Part shown: positions 31,580 through 43,368 of the stretch, in pieces
Layout of the letters: every line of letters starts with the position of its first letter
How positions within the stretch are numbered: position 1 is the stretch's first letter
Source: Adiantum capillus-veneris
Lineage: Eukaryota > Streptophyta > Polypodiopsida > Polypodiales > Pteridaceae
Assembly (NCBI GenBank): GCA_014529385.2
Contig: CM043968.1
Coordinates: 23,007,013-23,071,012 of the forward strand
DNA length: 64,000 nt
Reading direction: 5' to 3'
Program-made: the position numbers and the translations under genes
The notes under the pieces: generated by a model
Databases searched by the model: none
What the model was told of the DNA's origin: nothing
The model's input: the letters and a program-made list of their open reading frames with translations, nothing else

Positions 31580-33240
31580 TTTATGATGACTCCAAAAGAG
31601 ATTGAACAAATCAAGTTGGAAGGGACACTCAATCCGTGAAGTGATTATGGGAACTGTAAAGGAAACCGATCGGGATGTGGATCCAAATGCTAGAACTTAT
31701 GATAGCATGGCCAATCAAAGAGGAAGCACAGTAAGAAGTAGCCACCTCAATGATGCCAATAGGGAAATAAAGACAAAAAAAAACCACCTATAACAGGGGA
31801 GGAAGGAGTGACATGAGGATAAGAAGAGGTCCACATGAGTCACATATACTAAACAACTGGTTTTGAGGGATTAATGGGAGAAACACCGTGTAGAAGGAAG
31901 AGAGTGGGTACTGAACACAATCGTAGAGTCAGACCAGTAGATTTCCAAAAGTGGGTCAAAAAATACAACGGATCAGGGGATCCATATGACCCTTTTGGCC
32001 AACTTGAGACACGTTTTGAGAGCTAAGTGCATAACCGATTTCCACACACAGTTTGAGGGATTTGGGATGACCTTGGAGGGCAAAGATTTGACTTGGTTTT
32101 AGACCATACCTCCTAGATCAATAACCAACTTGTTGACTTTGGCCATGAGATTTTTTGCTAATTGTTCTAAAATGGGGATAAAGCATAGTACGGTGGCACA
32201 AAATCTATAGTTTCAAACAAAAAAAAAAAAAAAAACTGTGAGAAATAGTGTGAATAAAATGAGACAGTACATAGGCAGATGCCCAAATTTGGAGATTCCA
32301 ACTGAGGAAAGACTAGTCTCACTGTTTCTAGAGGGGCTATTAAAAAAATACTTTCATGCTATTTTGTATAGCAAAAAACACATGACGTGGGAAGCGTGTA
32401 GTCTAGATGCGATCAACTTGAGTGATAATTGCAAGATCTTCAATGAGGAAAGCAAAGCTAAAGATACACAGTGCGACCGAACCACACCCTTTGTGACAAC
32501 ACAAGTAGGATCAGCTGATGCAGTTCCTGCTAATACTATAGAGGACATGCTTAAACGCATGAATGATATGATGTCAACATGCAAAGAATGTCAATGCAAG
32601 GCTCAGTGAAGGGACCAAATCAAGGACAATCTATGGGACAACAAAGGTAGTTAAAATGGTGCACCATTGAAGGAAAATGGACAAATCATGAGACAAAGGA
32701 GTGCTCCTACAAGTCTAAATATGATGGAAATGTCCAATATGTGCCAATGAGACCATAGGGGAAACCGATGTATAGATACCGGCCAAATATGGCACCCATG
32801 CAAAGATCACCCATATATGTGGAGAGACCACAATCGGTATTGGGTCAGAAACTGCCACTTCCAGGGAATAGATCTATACCAATCAAGTACATGGTGTCTT
32901 AGGAACAAGCAAAGGAACCTACGCTAGTACCCATTACTCTATACTCTGAAACTACTTCAGTGGATGATGGTAGTAGAAGAACAGTGGTATAAGCAACCCA
33001 CTCCAGTCCCTATCCAGTTGATGTGTCAAGTACCCACTATTACAACACCTGTTTAAATTATTGCAAACCAGAGAGCGAGATCACCAAGCCAATGCCCAGA
33101 CAAAAAGAATGGAAATTGTCATAACTGCGGAGTGGATGACCATTGAAAAAATGAATGTCCTAAACCGGATGAGAATGTGAGACCTATAGAGGCATATTGT
33201 GGAGCGCACGGATTCAAGGGTGGACACTTTCCTAAAGATT
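31580..33240 (+). pseudogene. gag: Element D gag
   Basis: Fragments in order: MTPKEIEQIKLEG (31585), the gag core with ISTHSLRDLG and TRFFANCSKMGIKHSTVAQ-like words in broken frames, a 132-codon-like end (32238-32609: MRQYIGRCPNLEIPTEERLV, LFLEGLLKKYFHAILYSKK, IEDMLKRMNDMM), a Met/Pro/Gln-rich part, and knuckles near 33105-33235 (NCHNCGVDDH, stop, NECP; GGHFPKDYP, where the last Cys is lost). A run of A bases at 32218-32235 interrupts the core. Confidence 0.8.
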
Positions 33241-33559
33241 ATCCTATGAATTCAACAAACAAAGGAAAAAGTATCATAAACATAGTTCAAGTCGTGCCGA
33301 GTCGTTCATCAGAGGGGGGTTGATAATTCCAATTCGAGTGATGACTAGAGCACAAGCCGAGTAGAAAAAATAGGAAATTGCAAATGGATCTGATAAATCC
33401 AACAAATCCTTCAAAAACTCTAGGAAGGAAAGATGAAAAAGATACAAACTCAAGAGGCAAAAACAGTGAAAGGAGATCAAAGGGAGGATATGAAAGAAAA
33501 TAGAATAAAAAATGCACACTCTTTCAATAGATTTTTAGGAACTCGAACTAAAATTGACT

Positions 33560-33949
33560 TGAATTTTTTTAGTTGATAAAATTTACGAGCCAATCAACAC
33601 AGCTTTGCAAGCTTTCCGAGCTTGGTTAAAAGCCGGGCAAACGTTGAAAAATCGATGAAAAAACTATCCAACACCTGAAATGGAAGCAACTAAATTAGAA
33701 GCTTATTTGAACCTCGTGCAAATCATGCAAACCATGATGGAAAAACAAAATCCTCCACAGGAAGTCATAGGAAAACCAACAGAAGTTGAGACCAAAACCA
33801 TGAGAGAAAAAGCTCAAGAAAAGGGAGGGTCAAAAAACTGGGAAAACGATGGAGCACAACCACCTAAATTGGAAGCTCCTGGTAGTGAAGAAGGATGGGA
33901 CAGGGTGCCAATAGTTAAAGACGCTTGGCCAAACTATCTGTGTGAATGA
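33560..33949 (+). pseudogene. Element D gag-protease linker
   Basis: KFTSQSTQLCKLSELG-like sequence leads to the open part MEATKLEAYLNLVQIMQTMM and acidic GSEEGWDRVPIVKDAWPN, collinear with 28842-28438 of C. No catalytic motif. Confidence 0.65.
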
Positions 33950-34186
33950 GTTAGGGAAGAGAAAGATGTGAGATTGACTCTAAAATCAACACCAATTGAA
34001 GAAGTTTGATTTGACAAACCACCCATGAAACTAGATGAACATTCATTGTACTAAGATCGAGGATCAGAGCAGTCAGTAGGCTCTACAAAAGCTGAAACCT
34101 TGCAAACACTATCGTCTTACCTAGGTGAGACTGAAGAGAAACTGATGGGCTGCAAAATAACAAAACTAGAAAGCCCAAAATAGACT

Positions 34187-34829
34187 TTGGGTGTGGCTAA
34201 TCTACAATCCATTATGTCGACAACAATTCAATGCACAATCATTATGGGTGAGCTACTGAAGTTGAGACCACATCGATGGAGAGATATACTAACCACCATG
34301 GGGAAGATGGAATTAGAAGGAACATCTCAAATGAACCTAGAAAAATTGAAAAACGAGGAGATACAAACTAGACTTGTCAAGTTAGTACCTATGAAGAAGG
34401 TCACAGACTATTGTGAAGGGAAGGAAGGAAATACAACCCATCCAATACAATGATGTAGCAACCATGGCTATTTTAGACAGTGGACCAGGCATTTCCATAG
34501 CAATCAAAGCTGTCTAGGAAGCTTGTGGAAAGCCAGCAATCAAACAAACAAGAATGAAACTACAATTGGAAAATGGACACATAGAAAAACCTATGGGCAT
34601 ACTAGAGGATGTGATAGTCACCTCCTATGGGATTGACTACCATCACACTTTTGCCATTGTATACTTTGGGAAGAAACTCAATTATGACATCATCTTGGGA
34701 AAACCATTCATGAGACATACAATTAATCCAATATTGGGACAAGGATTATTTCTAGCTGAAATAAGTAGGGGCAATCACTCGAGTGAATTTGAAAAACCAT
34801 TCTTACCAATCATAGGAATTGGACTCTGA
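34187..34829 (+). pseudogene. Element D aspartic protease
   Basis: The frame 34187-34453 parallels C (QSIMSTTIQCTIIMGELLKL). After a shift, MAILDSGPGISIAIKAV gives the catalytic Asp, and 34554-34829 gives MKLQLENGHIEKPMGIL, KLNYDIILGKPFMRH (ILG motif) and NPILGQGLFLA. The two halves are out of frame, with a stop between them at about 34516. Confidence 0.82.
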
Positions 34830-35025
34830 AACTTGTACAGAGACTAAACTGCCATCATGGATACATAAAAACACTCCAATTTGGATGTGTGGGGCTTTTA
34901 AATTGGGTAGTGTATGAAGGAAAGACTGCATTTTAGACAGAGAAGTGAATGATGCAGATTACATACCAAAACCATTCCCTAAACATCTGTTCAAACCCAA
35001 TGGACTCAAATCCTAAGTACCATAG

Positions 35026-35300
35026 ATGTATGTGTTAATGAACCTACACCTACTTACTTTTGTGAATGAAGAGGGCTATGATATAGTCCCAATACAAGTG
35101 GTATTTATTGAGATAATCGAGGAGCAACATGTCTTCTCTGATCACTATTATGATGCTACGGATGAGTGGGAAGAAGAACCAATCATAATAGAGGAATCAA
35201 ATTCTGAATAAGAGCAGATAAGGGCCAAACTTCTACTCAAAGGAGGGGAAGAAAGATTTTTCAAGTTTCCAACCAACACAGAAGACGCCAACAAAGATAT
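35026..35300 (+). pseudogene. Element D protease-to-RT linker
   Basis: The short frame has EEGYDIVPIQVVFIEIIEE and HYYDATDEWEEEP, then LLLKGGEERFFKFP after a stop; it parallels 27249-26833 of C. From 35300 to 35640 the sequence stays Lys-rich with many stops. Confidence 0.65.
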
Positions 35301-35639
35301 CAAAAGAAACAAGACAATAACTTAAGAAAGAAGACTGCAAAATGGCCATTGAATGCCAAAACTCACGTAGAGCATTCAAAGAGACAAAACCAAATGAAAC
35401 AAAAGTCAATGAACCTTGATAAGACCAAAGCATAAGAACCTTTGATGACAAAAACGGAGCGTAAAGAAAAATACAAAGAACTCAAACGGTTTATGAAAGA
35501 AGTGTGGACCATGGAAATGGAATCTAATAGTGAAAAACCAAGGATAATCAGTGTCCCAACTCATTATAAGAAATAAACTTTGCAAGATTGCAAGATCATT
35601 GTAGAGCAACCCTTGCGACAATCAACAAGCGGGAAAATC

Positions 35640-36490
35640 CTATGAAGAGCCGGAGAATTCCAAGTGAATTGACCTTGCAAAGTCTGGAGAAGAGTCCAAA
35701 CCTGCATACATAGCTAAGGACTTGTAGCAAATAGAAGAAGATATCCTCATAAGAACGTTAAAAGAATATAAGGATGTATTTGCATGGTCATATAAGGATC
35801 TCAAAGGGGTGGATCCTTCCATATGCCAACACATATCCCTATGAGAAATGATGCTAAGCCAAGCAAACAAAGACCATACACCATATAATGATACCTTTGC
35901 CAAAGAAATCAAGGAAGAGATAGAGAAACTCAAAGAGGCCGAGTTTACCTATGAAATAGAACACACTGATTGGGTATGACCAATTGTTGTGGTGACTAAA
36001 AGGAATTGAAAACTTAGAGTGTGTGTAAACCTCAAAAAGGTAAACTCCACCACTATACGAGATAACTATCCTCTTCCCATCACCGATTATGTCCTAGAAT
36101 GAGTACCAGACAAGGAAACTTATAGCTTTTGGGACAGCTTTTCTGGGTACAACCAATTGACTTTAGATCCCAAAGACATAAAACGGCCTTTGCAACAAAA
36201 TGGGAAATTTTTGCTTATCGAGTAATGCCTTTCAGTATGATCAATGCACCAGTAACATTCTAAAGTTAATGAGCCATGCCTTTAAGGAATATGTACGGAA
36301 TTTCTTGAAAGTATACATGGATGACCTTTGTGTGCACTCCACAAAACAAGAGAGTCACTTTAAACATTTACGATGTGTCTTTGAGAAATACCATCTATAT
36401 AGGATTTGCTTAAATCCTCAAAAATGCATTTTTATGGTTAGACAAGGTAAAATTCTTGGACATGTTGTGTAAGAAAATGGTATAGCTACA
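35640..36490 (+). pseudogene. Element D reverse transcriptase
   Basis: Broken upstream parts (EIKEEIEKLKEAEF, LRVCVNLKKVNSTT, NYPLPITDYVLE) precede the palm, which carries MSHAFKEYVRNFLKVYMDDLCVHST (catalytic Asp pair present, about 36315-36325) and GKILGHVV before a TAA. The PFGLTxAPxTF motif is lost in a frame-damaged patch near 36230-36270. Confidence 0.88.
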
Positions 36491-37143
36491 TACATGGAGA
36501 AGTTGGCAGTGATCGCAGAAATGGCTAGGCCAACAATAGTCAAAGAAGTGCAAGCATTTATGGGACATTGTGGTTACTATCATAGATCTATCTACATGTA
36601 TGTGTTTATTGCTAAGCCCATATATAGCCTTATCACTCACTTTGAATGTACTGATGAATGGGAGGAATCCTTCCAAAAGCTTAAGCAAGCCTTGAGCTCA
36701 ACACCAATATTGAAAGCTCCAGACTGGAACAAAGTATTCCACGTACATGTCGATGCTTCAAGTTATACCATTGGTTGCATCTTAGCCCAACTAAGAGAGG
36801 GAACCATGTATTTTCCTATCTCATATGCTAATCAATAATTGACTTAGTGGAGAAGAACTATAAAACCACAAAAAAGAGAAGGTCTTGGTATGGTGTATTC
36901 AGTCAAGAAATTCCAACACTACTTGTTAGCTAACAAGTTTAATTTTTTTGTAGACCATCAAGTCTTACTCTATTTGGTGAATAAATCATGTAGTATAGGT
37001 AGGATGGTATGATGGTTTATCATCCTACTTGAATTTGACTTTATCGTTGTGGTTAAAAAAGGCAGTACTCATTGGGTAGATCATCTATCAAGACTCACCA
37101 CTAGGGAAGCACCTAAAGGAATAGACAATGACTTACCCAAATT
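36491..37143 (+). pseudogene. Element D RT thumb and RNase H
   Basis: KEVQAFMGHCGYYHRSIYMY and WEESFQKLKQALSSTPILK lead into RNase H (KVFHVHVDASSYTIGCILAQ, first Asp; KREGLGMVYSVKKF, Lys-Arg-Glu; NFFVDHQVLLYLV; THWVDHLSRL). Stops lie at about 36838, 36857 and 37010. The element ends near GIDNDLPK at 37143; integrase is absent. Confidence 0.85.
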
Positions 37144-37153
37144 TGCTCGGATT

Positions 37154-38728
37154 GTTAGTCGGAGCTCTATAGAGAAAGCGAGTTATAGATTTGTCAAGGC
37201 TGAGTGTGGACCCACTTGGTTGCTTTGAAGTCATGCCATGTGGTGCATTTTTGGGCCTTGACATGGTTGTAGAAGGCAATGCACTTCATCTGGAGTTGGC
37301 AGGAGTTCACAGTTTGTCAATCAGACTCCCGAGTAGCAAGATGGAGTGGATCAAATTTGGGAGTCTATGCGAGGAAGAGAAAGCCTTATGTTTTTTCCTG
37401 TTTTCAAGTGCTTGATTCGAGGTTGTGCTGGGTTCAAAATGCAAGAAGGATGTATGCAGATGGAGCATAGGCTGGAAAATTTCAATGGGTTTTGATGGGA
37501 TGGTGATCAGGGTTGATGAGAAAAAAATGGGGTGCTTTTGAAGTGGGGTGGAAAGGCTTGCTTTTTTAAAGCTTTTTATGTTGAGGACCAAGGGGGCCTT
37601 GGAGGCCTAAGCCATAAGAGGCCACCATGTGGTGCAAGGGTCATCCCACATGCAAAGCATTAGGCCACGGGCACATGGTATGTGCAGTGTTACATGCCCA
37701 TCCCATTAGCATCACAAGGTTGCAAGGCCTCTTGGAGCAATGAGATCATGGCCATGGCGTCCTCACCCAGGCATTGCTCGCATGATGCTGGGTGAACGCT
37801 AGGCAAAAGCTAGCGGTTGTTGGTGGTGGTCGGTTAACGGAAATGACTTGCTCATGGTGTGGCACACTTGTGGCAGCTCTCTGGTGCTGATGTAGCAACA
37901 CACAAGCCGAGGGCAGCTTCATGCGGTAAATGGCCCTCACGCCATAATTTTGAAGGCAAAAGGTGGTGAGGCACTAGCACTAGTGCTAGTGCTAGTGCCT
38001 CCCTCAAGAAAGTGGGGGAGCAAGAGAGAGGAAAGAAGCCAGCCGAGTTGCTAATCAAGCATGGGAATGGATCAATCGAGCTTGAGTTGCTAAAATTGGA
38101 TTTGGAGCTCTATAAGACCATTTTTTTGGTTCATTTTAAGGGGTCTTTTGGCAATTAAAGAACCAACTTTGGAGACTGTTCACCTGGAGGGGTGTGCTTG
38201 CAGAGCCGAATGCCTTGTGAAGCCTATGGTGCAATAGGGAGCCAAGGAGGACTCGCCCCATGGTTTTTTTGAGAAGAAAAGCTTTGGATGGTGTATTGTT
38301 TACCCCAAGACGGCCAAGTTTTTGGCACTCATGCCTATGTAAGGGTGTTTTTCTAAAATGAAATGAAGCCTAGATTGCCACGTCTTGGTGTCAATTGTCC
38401 CTTGCCCCTTCTCTTTCTCTTGCTCTCATCTTTTGTCCACGGTGTTGGCATGTGGAAGTGTGTGCCCACCCAAACCAGAGGTTCTTGTCCATGGAGAGAG
38501 TGAGTCAGAGGGTTGTTGTGTGTGTTGAGAGGGTTGAGATGGACATTGGTGGAATGTGAGTATGTTGTGGTGTTCTCTCAATGCGTGTGTGCATCGTATT
38601 ATGTGAAAACTGAGGTTTGCATGTGGAGTTTTGAAGGTGAACTTGAATAGATTGGGGTGTTGTGTATATCCTAGGCTATAGAGAGGCAATTGTTTGTGTT
38701 TTGAGTGTGTTTCCCTTCCCCCTCTCCA
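37154..38728 (+). repeat. 5' LTR of element H (5'-truncated)
   Basis: It aligns with 41125-42741: examples are GAAGTCAT..CC near 37230 and 41200, TTGATGAG and GGGGTGCTTTTGAAGTGGGG, CATCCCATTAGCATCACAAG and AATGGATCAA. It ends CCCTCTCCA directly before the PBS spacer. A 14-bp-stem hairpin (37970-37999) is present here but not in the right copy. Confidence 0.82.
37970..37999. repeat. Perfect 14-bp hairpin in the 5' LTR of H
   Basis: GGCACTAGCACTAG is followed by TG and its exact reverse complement. The right LTR has GGCAGCAACAGTAGCACTAG at the same place, so the hairpin arose in one copy by repeat expansion or slippage. Confidence 0.9.
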
Positions 38729-38733
38729 TGTTT

Positions 38734-38750
38734 AGGTGCCCCCACTAAGG
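38734..38750 (+). other. Primer binding site of element H
   Basis: AGGTGCCCCCACTAAGG differs at two positions from the T PBS and lies five bases after the LTR end. The first base (A for T) weakens the TGG. Confidence 0.75.
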
Positions 38751-40829
38751 AGTGCACTGGTGCTCCTGTTTGAAGTCGAAGTGATGATTTTGGTAATGCC
38801 AAAGTTGCAGCCTTTGAAGAGCAGGTTCTACTAGAGATGGAGTAGATGGGTTTTCCTTTTTTCAATGGGATCAAAGATACAAAAACTTGGCTTCAAGAGT
38901 GTGGCTTGTTTCTATTGGAGAGATAGAGAGGTAGAGTAGTTCCTATGCCAAGGATGCCAACTAGGGCAACTCCAATTGTAGAGGAAGTGCCAACGGTTCC
39001 AAATCAGGCAAGAGATGTGATTCCAAGTCAAGGCATGGCTGTTGAAGCTCTATTAAAGAGTGCTAGAGGTCAAAAGATGTGGTTTGCTGATGAGGTCAAA
39101 GTGGTGAAGATAGAGGAGATTCTCGAGCTTAAGACAGAAGAACAAATTGAGCTGGGTGATAGAAGCTCTTGGATGGTGACATAATTTGGGAGACCGAGTT
39201 GTCTCGATCAAGGAATGATGAGTTTGATCTCTTGCATATGAGTAAAGATGTGGTGAATATGTGTGAAGGGCAAGGAGCAGTGCAAAATGTTATTCTTGAA
39301 AATGGATGAGTCCAAGCCTACAGGTGATGGTATGCAGGCAAGGGTGGTGGGCAATGCCATGTTAATGTCCATGTTGGTTAAGGTTGAAGCAGAGTGTGCC
39401 ATGGTGGCGCATTAGGTACAAGGTTTTTCCAAGAATGACGAGGTGGCCTTGTTTTTGGATGAGGATCAGGTTGGTGTAGTAGGGGATGAGTTTCTCTCCT
39501 CCTTGATAGAGAATGATGCAGTGGTGGAGCAGGTGCTTGAAGAGTAGGTAATTGAATTCGACAAGAAGATGGTGCTAATCAAACTTGAAGGGCCAATTGA
39601 TGAGGAAGGGCTTGATGATGTTGGAATCGAGTGTATTGCAAGAGAGAAGGCAAGCATGTAGCCAAATATAGAGGAGCTTCTAGTGCAACAAGGATGCTCT
39701 ATGATAGATGGTGCGAATTACCAGGTGGTGTCTAGGTTTTCCACGGAGGTTTGTGTGTGGTGTTGAAGGGTATGTTGGTAGATTCAGCTATGTCGTGGGC
39801 TGTCAAGCATGCACAGGTTTTCTTGAAGAGGATATCACTTTATATGATTGGGAGACAGGGTTAGCTATGTTTGATGTGAGTGTTGATGTGGTTGGTGGTG
39901 TTTTTTTTGGAAGTGGAAAGTTTGCCAATAGGTGCTTGGAGTGGTGGAGGTATGCTATGGGCAGGTTATGTGAACGATTGGGGGGTGCAACACCACAGGA
40001 AGTGGTTAAAGTGGATGGACGAAATTAGTGTCAAGTGTTTGAACCAAGTGGAAGCCATGATGTACGCAGGGGGTTGGGCAACCCGCTTGAGAAAAAGTAA
40101 CGGTTGTGATAGGAGATAGATTTTTCACATATGGCAGCATGTTTTGTGGTGGACAAAGTGCTTGTTTGGGTGTGTAGTTTCTTAGACCAATAAGCCTGTG
40201 TGTGGTTGAACATAAATGCTCAACATGGGGGTGGTCAATGATGGTACATGCAAATCTGGTCCGTGTTGTGAAGTGTGCTATGCAGTGCTAAGGCTGTAGG
40301 CAGGTGCAAGCTGGAGAGCTTCAACAAGTATATGAGGCCTAGGCAAGCTAGTGGTAGTAGAAATGTATGCTTGATGCGGCTTTTTAGGCCAAAGGGGCTC
40401 CAAAAAGAGCCAATTGGAATGGGAGGTAGTGTCCAAAGTGTCGGGGACTGTGCCCAACAATTAGTGCTTGCCAATGCTCTAGAAGTCGGTCCAAATGGCT
40501 CATCAAATGGAGCCACTATCTCAAAGATATGGTGGCTCAAAAATAGAAGGCTTTGCAGATCCCCTATGGACATGGATAGTATGGACATGTGGCTAGAGGC
40601 GGAATAAGGTGACAGGGTGGTCAAAGAGTTCAAATTGTGGAGCATGCTGGCTTACTCGCATTAGGAAGAGGATGAGGTCTAGGAGGGCCACTTTATTTTC
40701 CATAAGATTATGGAGGTGATTAACATGTTGACAAATAGGTGCATGCCATGTGTACAAGAATGGTGGGTGTGTAAGAGAGGTGTAAAAATGGCAAAGGATG
40801 CACTTTTCTCCCCAAAAAAGGGAGACGAC
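38751..40829 (+). pseudogene. Element H internal coding remnant, family not recognised
   Basis: One main frame can be followed through stops and shifts over most of the interval: MGFPFFNGIKDTKTWLQECG near 38848, MPRMPTRATPIVEE and ALLKSARGQKMWFADEVKVV (38945-39184), LDEDQVGVVGDEFLSSLIE (about 39455-39520), KMVLIKLEGPIDEEGLDDVG, and near the end RLFRPKGLQKEPIG and WLKNRRLCRSPMDMDSMDMW (40275-40607). It ends in FSPKKGDDNF, overlapping the purine tract. There is no gag, RT or integrase motif, so this is an unknown ORF of a non-autonomous element. Confidence 0.5.
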
Positions 40830-42741
40830 AACTTTATGATTTTTGGCCTTCCATAACTCCTACATACGATCTCTGATTTGAGTGGAGATTATATATCTAT
40901 AATCTACACGCCAAGCTCTTTTCGTAGATATGTTACTTGATATAGTTTTGCCCGCTAGAATTTAAATTTTATTTTGGGGGGAAAATTTGAATTCAAATAA
41001 ACTAGCCGTTTCACCTGTTTGAATTCAAAAGCTCTCCTTTCATTGCTTTCTTACTACTAGAGCTTTGAATTCCTTAAACTGACAAATAAAGAGGCCCTTT
41101 TAGATCCCATTCTCTTCGTAATGGATTTTTAGTCAAAACTCTACAGAGCGAGTTATGGCGGGTTGAAGATTTGCCGAGGGTTCCAGTTTGATGCTTTGGA
41201 AGTCATTCCATCTGGAGCTTTTTTGGGCCTCAACAGGGTTCTAGAAGGTAGAGAACTTCATGTGGAGTTGATAAGAGTTCACGGTTCCTCAATCAAACTT
41301 AGTTGGGAGCCAATGCGGAGAAGAGAAATCCTGATGTTTTTTTCTTGTTTTCAAGTTATCGGTTTGAGACTGTGATGAGGTCAAAATGCAAGAAGGATGT
41401 ATGAAGATGGAGCCCATGTTGGAAAATGTCAATGGGTTTTGACGGGATGGGGATTGGTTTGATGAGTAGAAAATGGGGTGCTTTTGAAGTGGGGTGGAGA
41501 AGATTACTTTTTAAAGCTTTTTATGTTGAGGATCAAGGGGGCCTTGAAGGCCTATGCCATAAGGGGCTACCATGAGGTGTAGGGGTTGTCCCACATGCAA
41601 AGCAGTAGGCCACGAGTGCATGATATATGTAGTGGAACGTGCCCATCCCATTAGCATCACAAGTCAACAAGGCCTCTTGGAGCTTTGAGCTCGTGGACAT
41701 GGCGTCCTCACCTGAGTGCTGCTCGCACGATGCTGGACGACATGTTGGGCAGAAACTAGCAGCTTTTGATGGTGCTCGATGGCTCTAGCATTGTGTGGCA
41801 TGCCTGTAGTGGCTTTGCGGTGCTGACATGGCAGAAGGCCCAGGGCGGGTTCACACTACAATTGGCCCTCCTGCCATACTTTTGAAGGCAAAAGGTGGTG
41901 AGGCAGCAACAGTAGCACTAGTGTCCCCCTCAGGAAAGTGAGGCAGCAAGATAGAGGAAAGGAGCCAATCGAGTTGCTAGATCAAGCATGGGAATGGATC
42001 AACCAAGCTCGAGTTGCTAAAAGTGAATAAAGATCTCTATAAAACCATTTTTTTGGTTCATTTTAAGGGGTCTTTTGGAAATCTTTTTCTGTAGACCATA
42101 AGGTCTATTTGAAGCAAACAAAAGGGCCAATTTTGGAGGCTGTTCCCGCAAATGGGTGTGCTCACAGAGCCGGATGCCTTGTGAGGCCTATGGTGCAATG
42201 GGCAGCCAACGAGGGTGCTCCTGCTCCCCAAGGTTTTTTTTGGGAAGAAAAGCTTTGGATGGTGTACTATTTGTCGAGCTTGCCAGGGTTTTGGTGCTCA
42301 TGCCTATGTAAGGGTCCTTTTTTTAATGAAATGCAACCTACATTGCTCTTTTTTTAATGAAATGAAGCCTACATTGCCCCATCTTGGTACCAATTGTCCC
42401 CTTCCCCCTTCTCTTTCTCTTGCTCTCATCTTTTGTCCATGGTGCCAGCTTGTGGAAGTGCGTGCGCACCCAAACCGGTGGTTCCTGTGTGTGGAGAGAG
42501 TGAGTCAAAAAGTGTTGGGGTGTGTGTTGAGAGGGTTGAGATGAACATCAATGGAATGTGTTTGCAGTGTGGTGTTCTCTTAATGTGTGTGTGTGTGTCA
42601 TGTTGTGTGCAAAAATTGAGGTTTTCTTGTGGATTTTGAAGAGTTTTTGAAGGTGAACTCTAGTGGATTGGGGTGATGTGTATATCCTGGGCTATAGAGA
42701 GGCAATATGTTTGTGTGTTGTGTTTCCCCTTTCCCTCTCCA
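40830..42741 (+). repeat. 3' LTR of element H
   Basis: It follows AAAAAAGGGAGACGA (a candidate polypurine tract, 40814-40828) and ends CCCTCTCCA, as the left copy does. The exact start is uncertain by several bases. It carries a tandem copy of a 34-bp word at about 42308-42377 (CTTTTTTTAATGAAATG twice). Numerous differences from the left LTR show that H is older than T. Confidence 0.8.
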
Positions 42742-42940
42742 ATGTTGGAATTGCAATTTTGTGCTCACAATGACATGGATGGTTTTTCTTCCAAGTGGAA
42801 TGGCACGCTCATACAAAAGTTTGCGATTCATGCAACCAACTCAACCATGCTCAAAATTAAGCACCCAAACCACATGAAGCTTTAGCATTCACACATCAAG
42901 CAACAAGAGATGTTGCCTCTAGACACCACTCAAGGCTCCC

Positions 42941-43234
42941 GTGTGGATTTGGGTGTGTTGTTGTGTTTGGGGTATGTCTGTTGTGTTTGTTTTAGACCCT
43001 CAAGCCCTATAAGCAGCATGGAAACCTTGAGTGGTGTCTAGAGGCCACATCTCTTGTTGCTTGAGATGAGGGGTATGTCTATTGTGTTTGTTTTAGATCC
43101 TCAAGCCCTATAAGCGACAAGAGATATGGCCTCTAGACACCACTCAAGGCTCCCATGCTACTTATACGGCTTGAGGGTCTAAAACAAACACAATAGACAT
43201 ACCCCAAACACAACAATACACCCAAATCCACACA
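42941..43234. repeat. Imperfect fold-back repeat with arms of about 120 bp
   Basis: The left arm 42941-43060 (GTGTGGATTTGGGTG ... CTCTTGTTGC) is the reverse complement, with few mismatches, of the right arm 43114-43234 (GCGACAAGAG ... CCCAAATCCACAC). The 53-bp middle holds a partial third copy (GGGGTATGTCTATTGTGTTTG). CTCTAGACACCACTCAAGGC just before the left arm also pairs with the end of that arm. No terminal target duplication or protein is evident; MITE-like or fold-back origin is possible. Confidence 0.85.
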
Positions 43235-43289
43235 CAAAATCTAGAAAAAAGGTAGGGGCACCACTTAGTTTTTTTGTATCATGAACTAG

Positions 43290-43292
<3 letters not shown>

Positions 43293-43366
<74 letters not shown>
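43293..43366. repeat. (GA)37 microsatellite
   Basis: A perfect dinucleotide run. Frames through it encode only Glu-Arg or Leu-Ser runs and are not genes. Confidence 0.99.

Positions 43367-43368
<2 letters not shown>

Larger units (their letters stand above)
31580..37150 (+). mobile_element. Element D: degraded relative of C on the plus strand, head to head with C
   Basis: Plus-strand gag (31580-33240), linker, protease (34187-34829), RT (35640-36490) and RNase H (to 37143) parallel element C piece by piece. It begins inside gag and breaks off after RNase H, where the LTR of H starts. It has dozens of stops. Unlike C, it keeps the Gly-Pro after the protease Asp (DSGPG). Confidence 0.88.
37154..42741 (+). 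mobile_element. Element H: pol-less LTR retroelement with T-type PBS
   Basis: Two diverged direct repeats (37154-38728; about 40830-42741) flank a PBS (38734-38750), about 2.1 kb of internal sequence and a purine-rich tract before the right repeat. No RT, RNase H or integrase motif is present in any frame. LTR ends (CCCTCTCCA) and PBS resemble those of T, so H may depend on T-like machinery. The left LTR lacks about 320 bp found at the start of the right one, and joins the RNase H of D. Confidence 0.82.
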
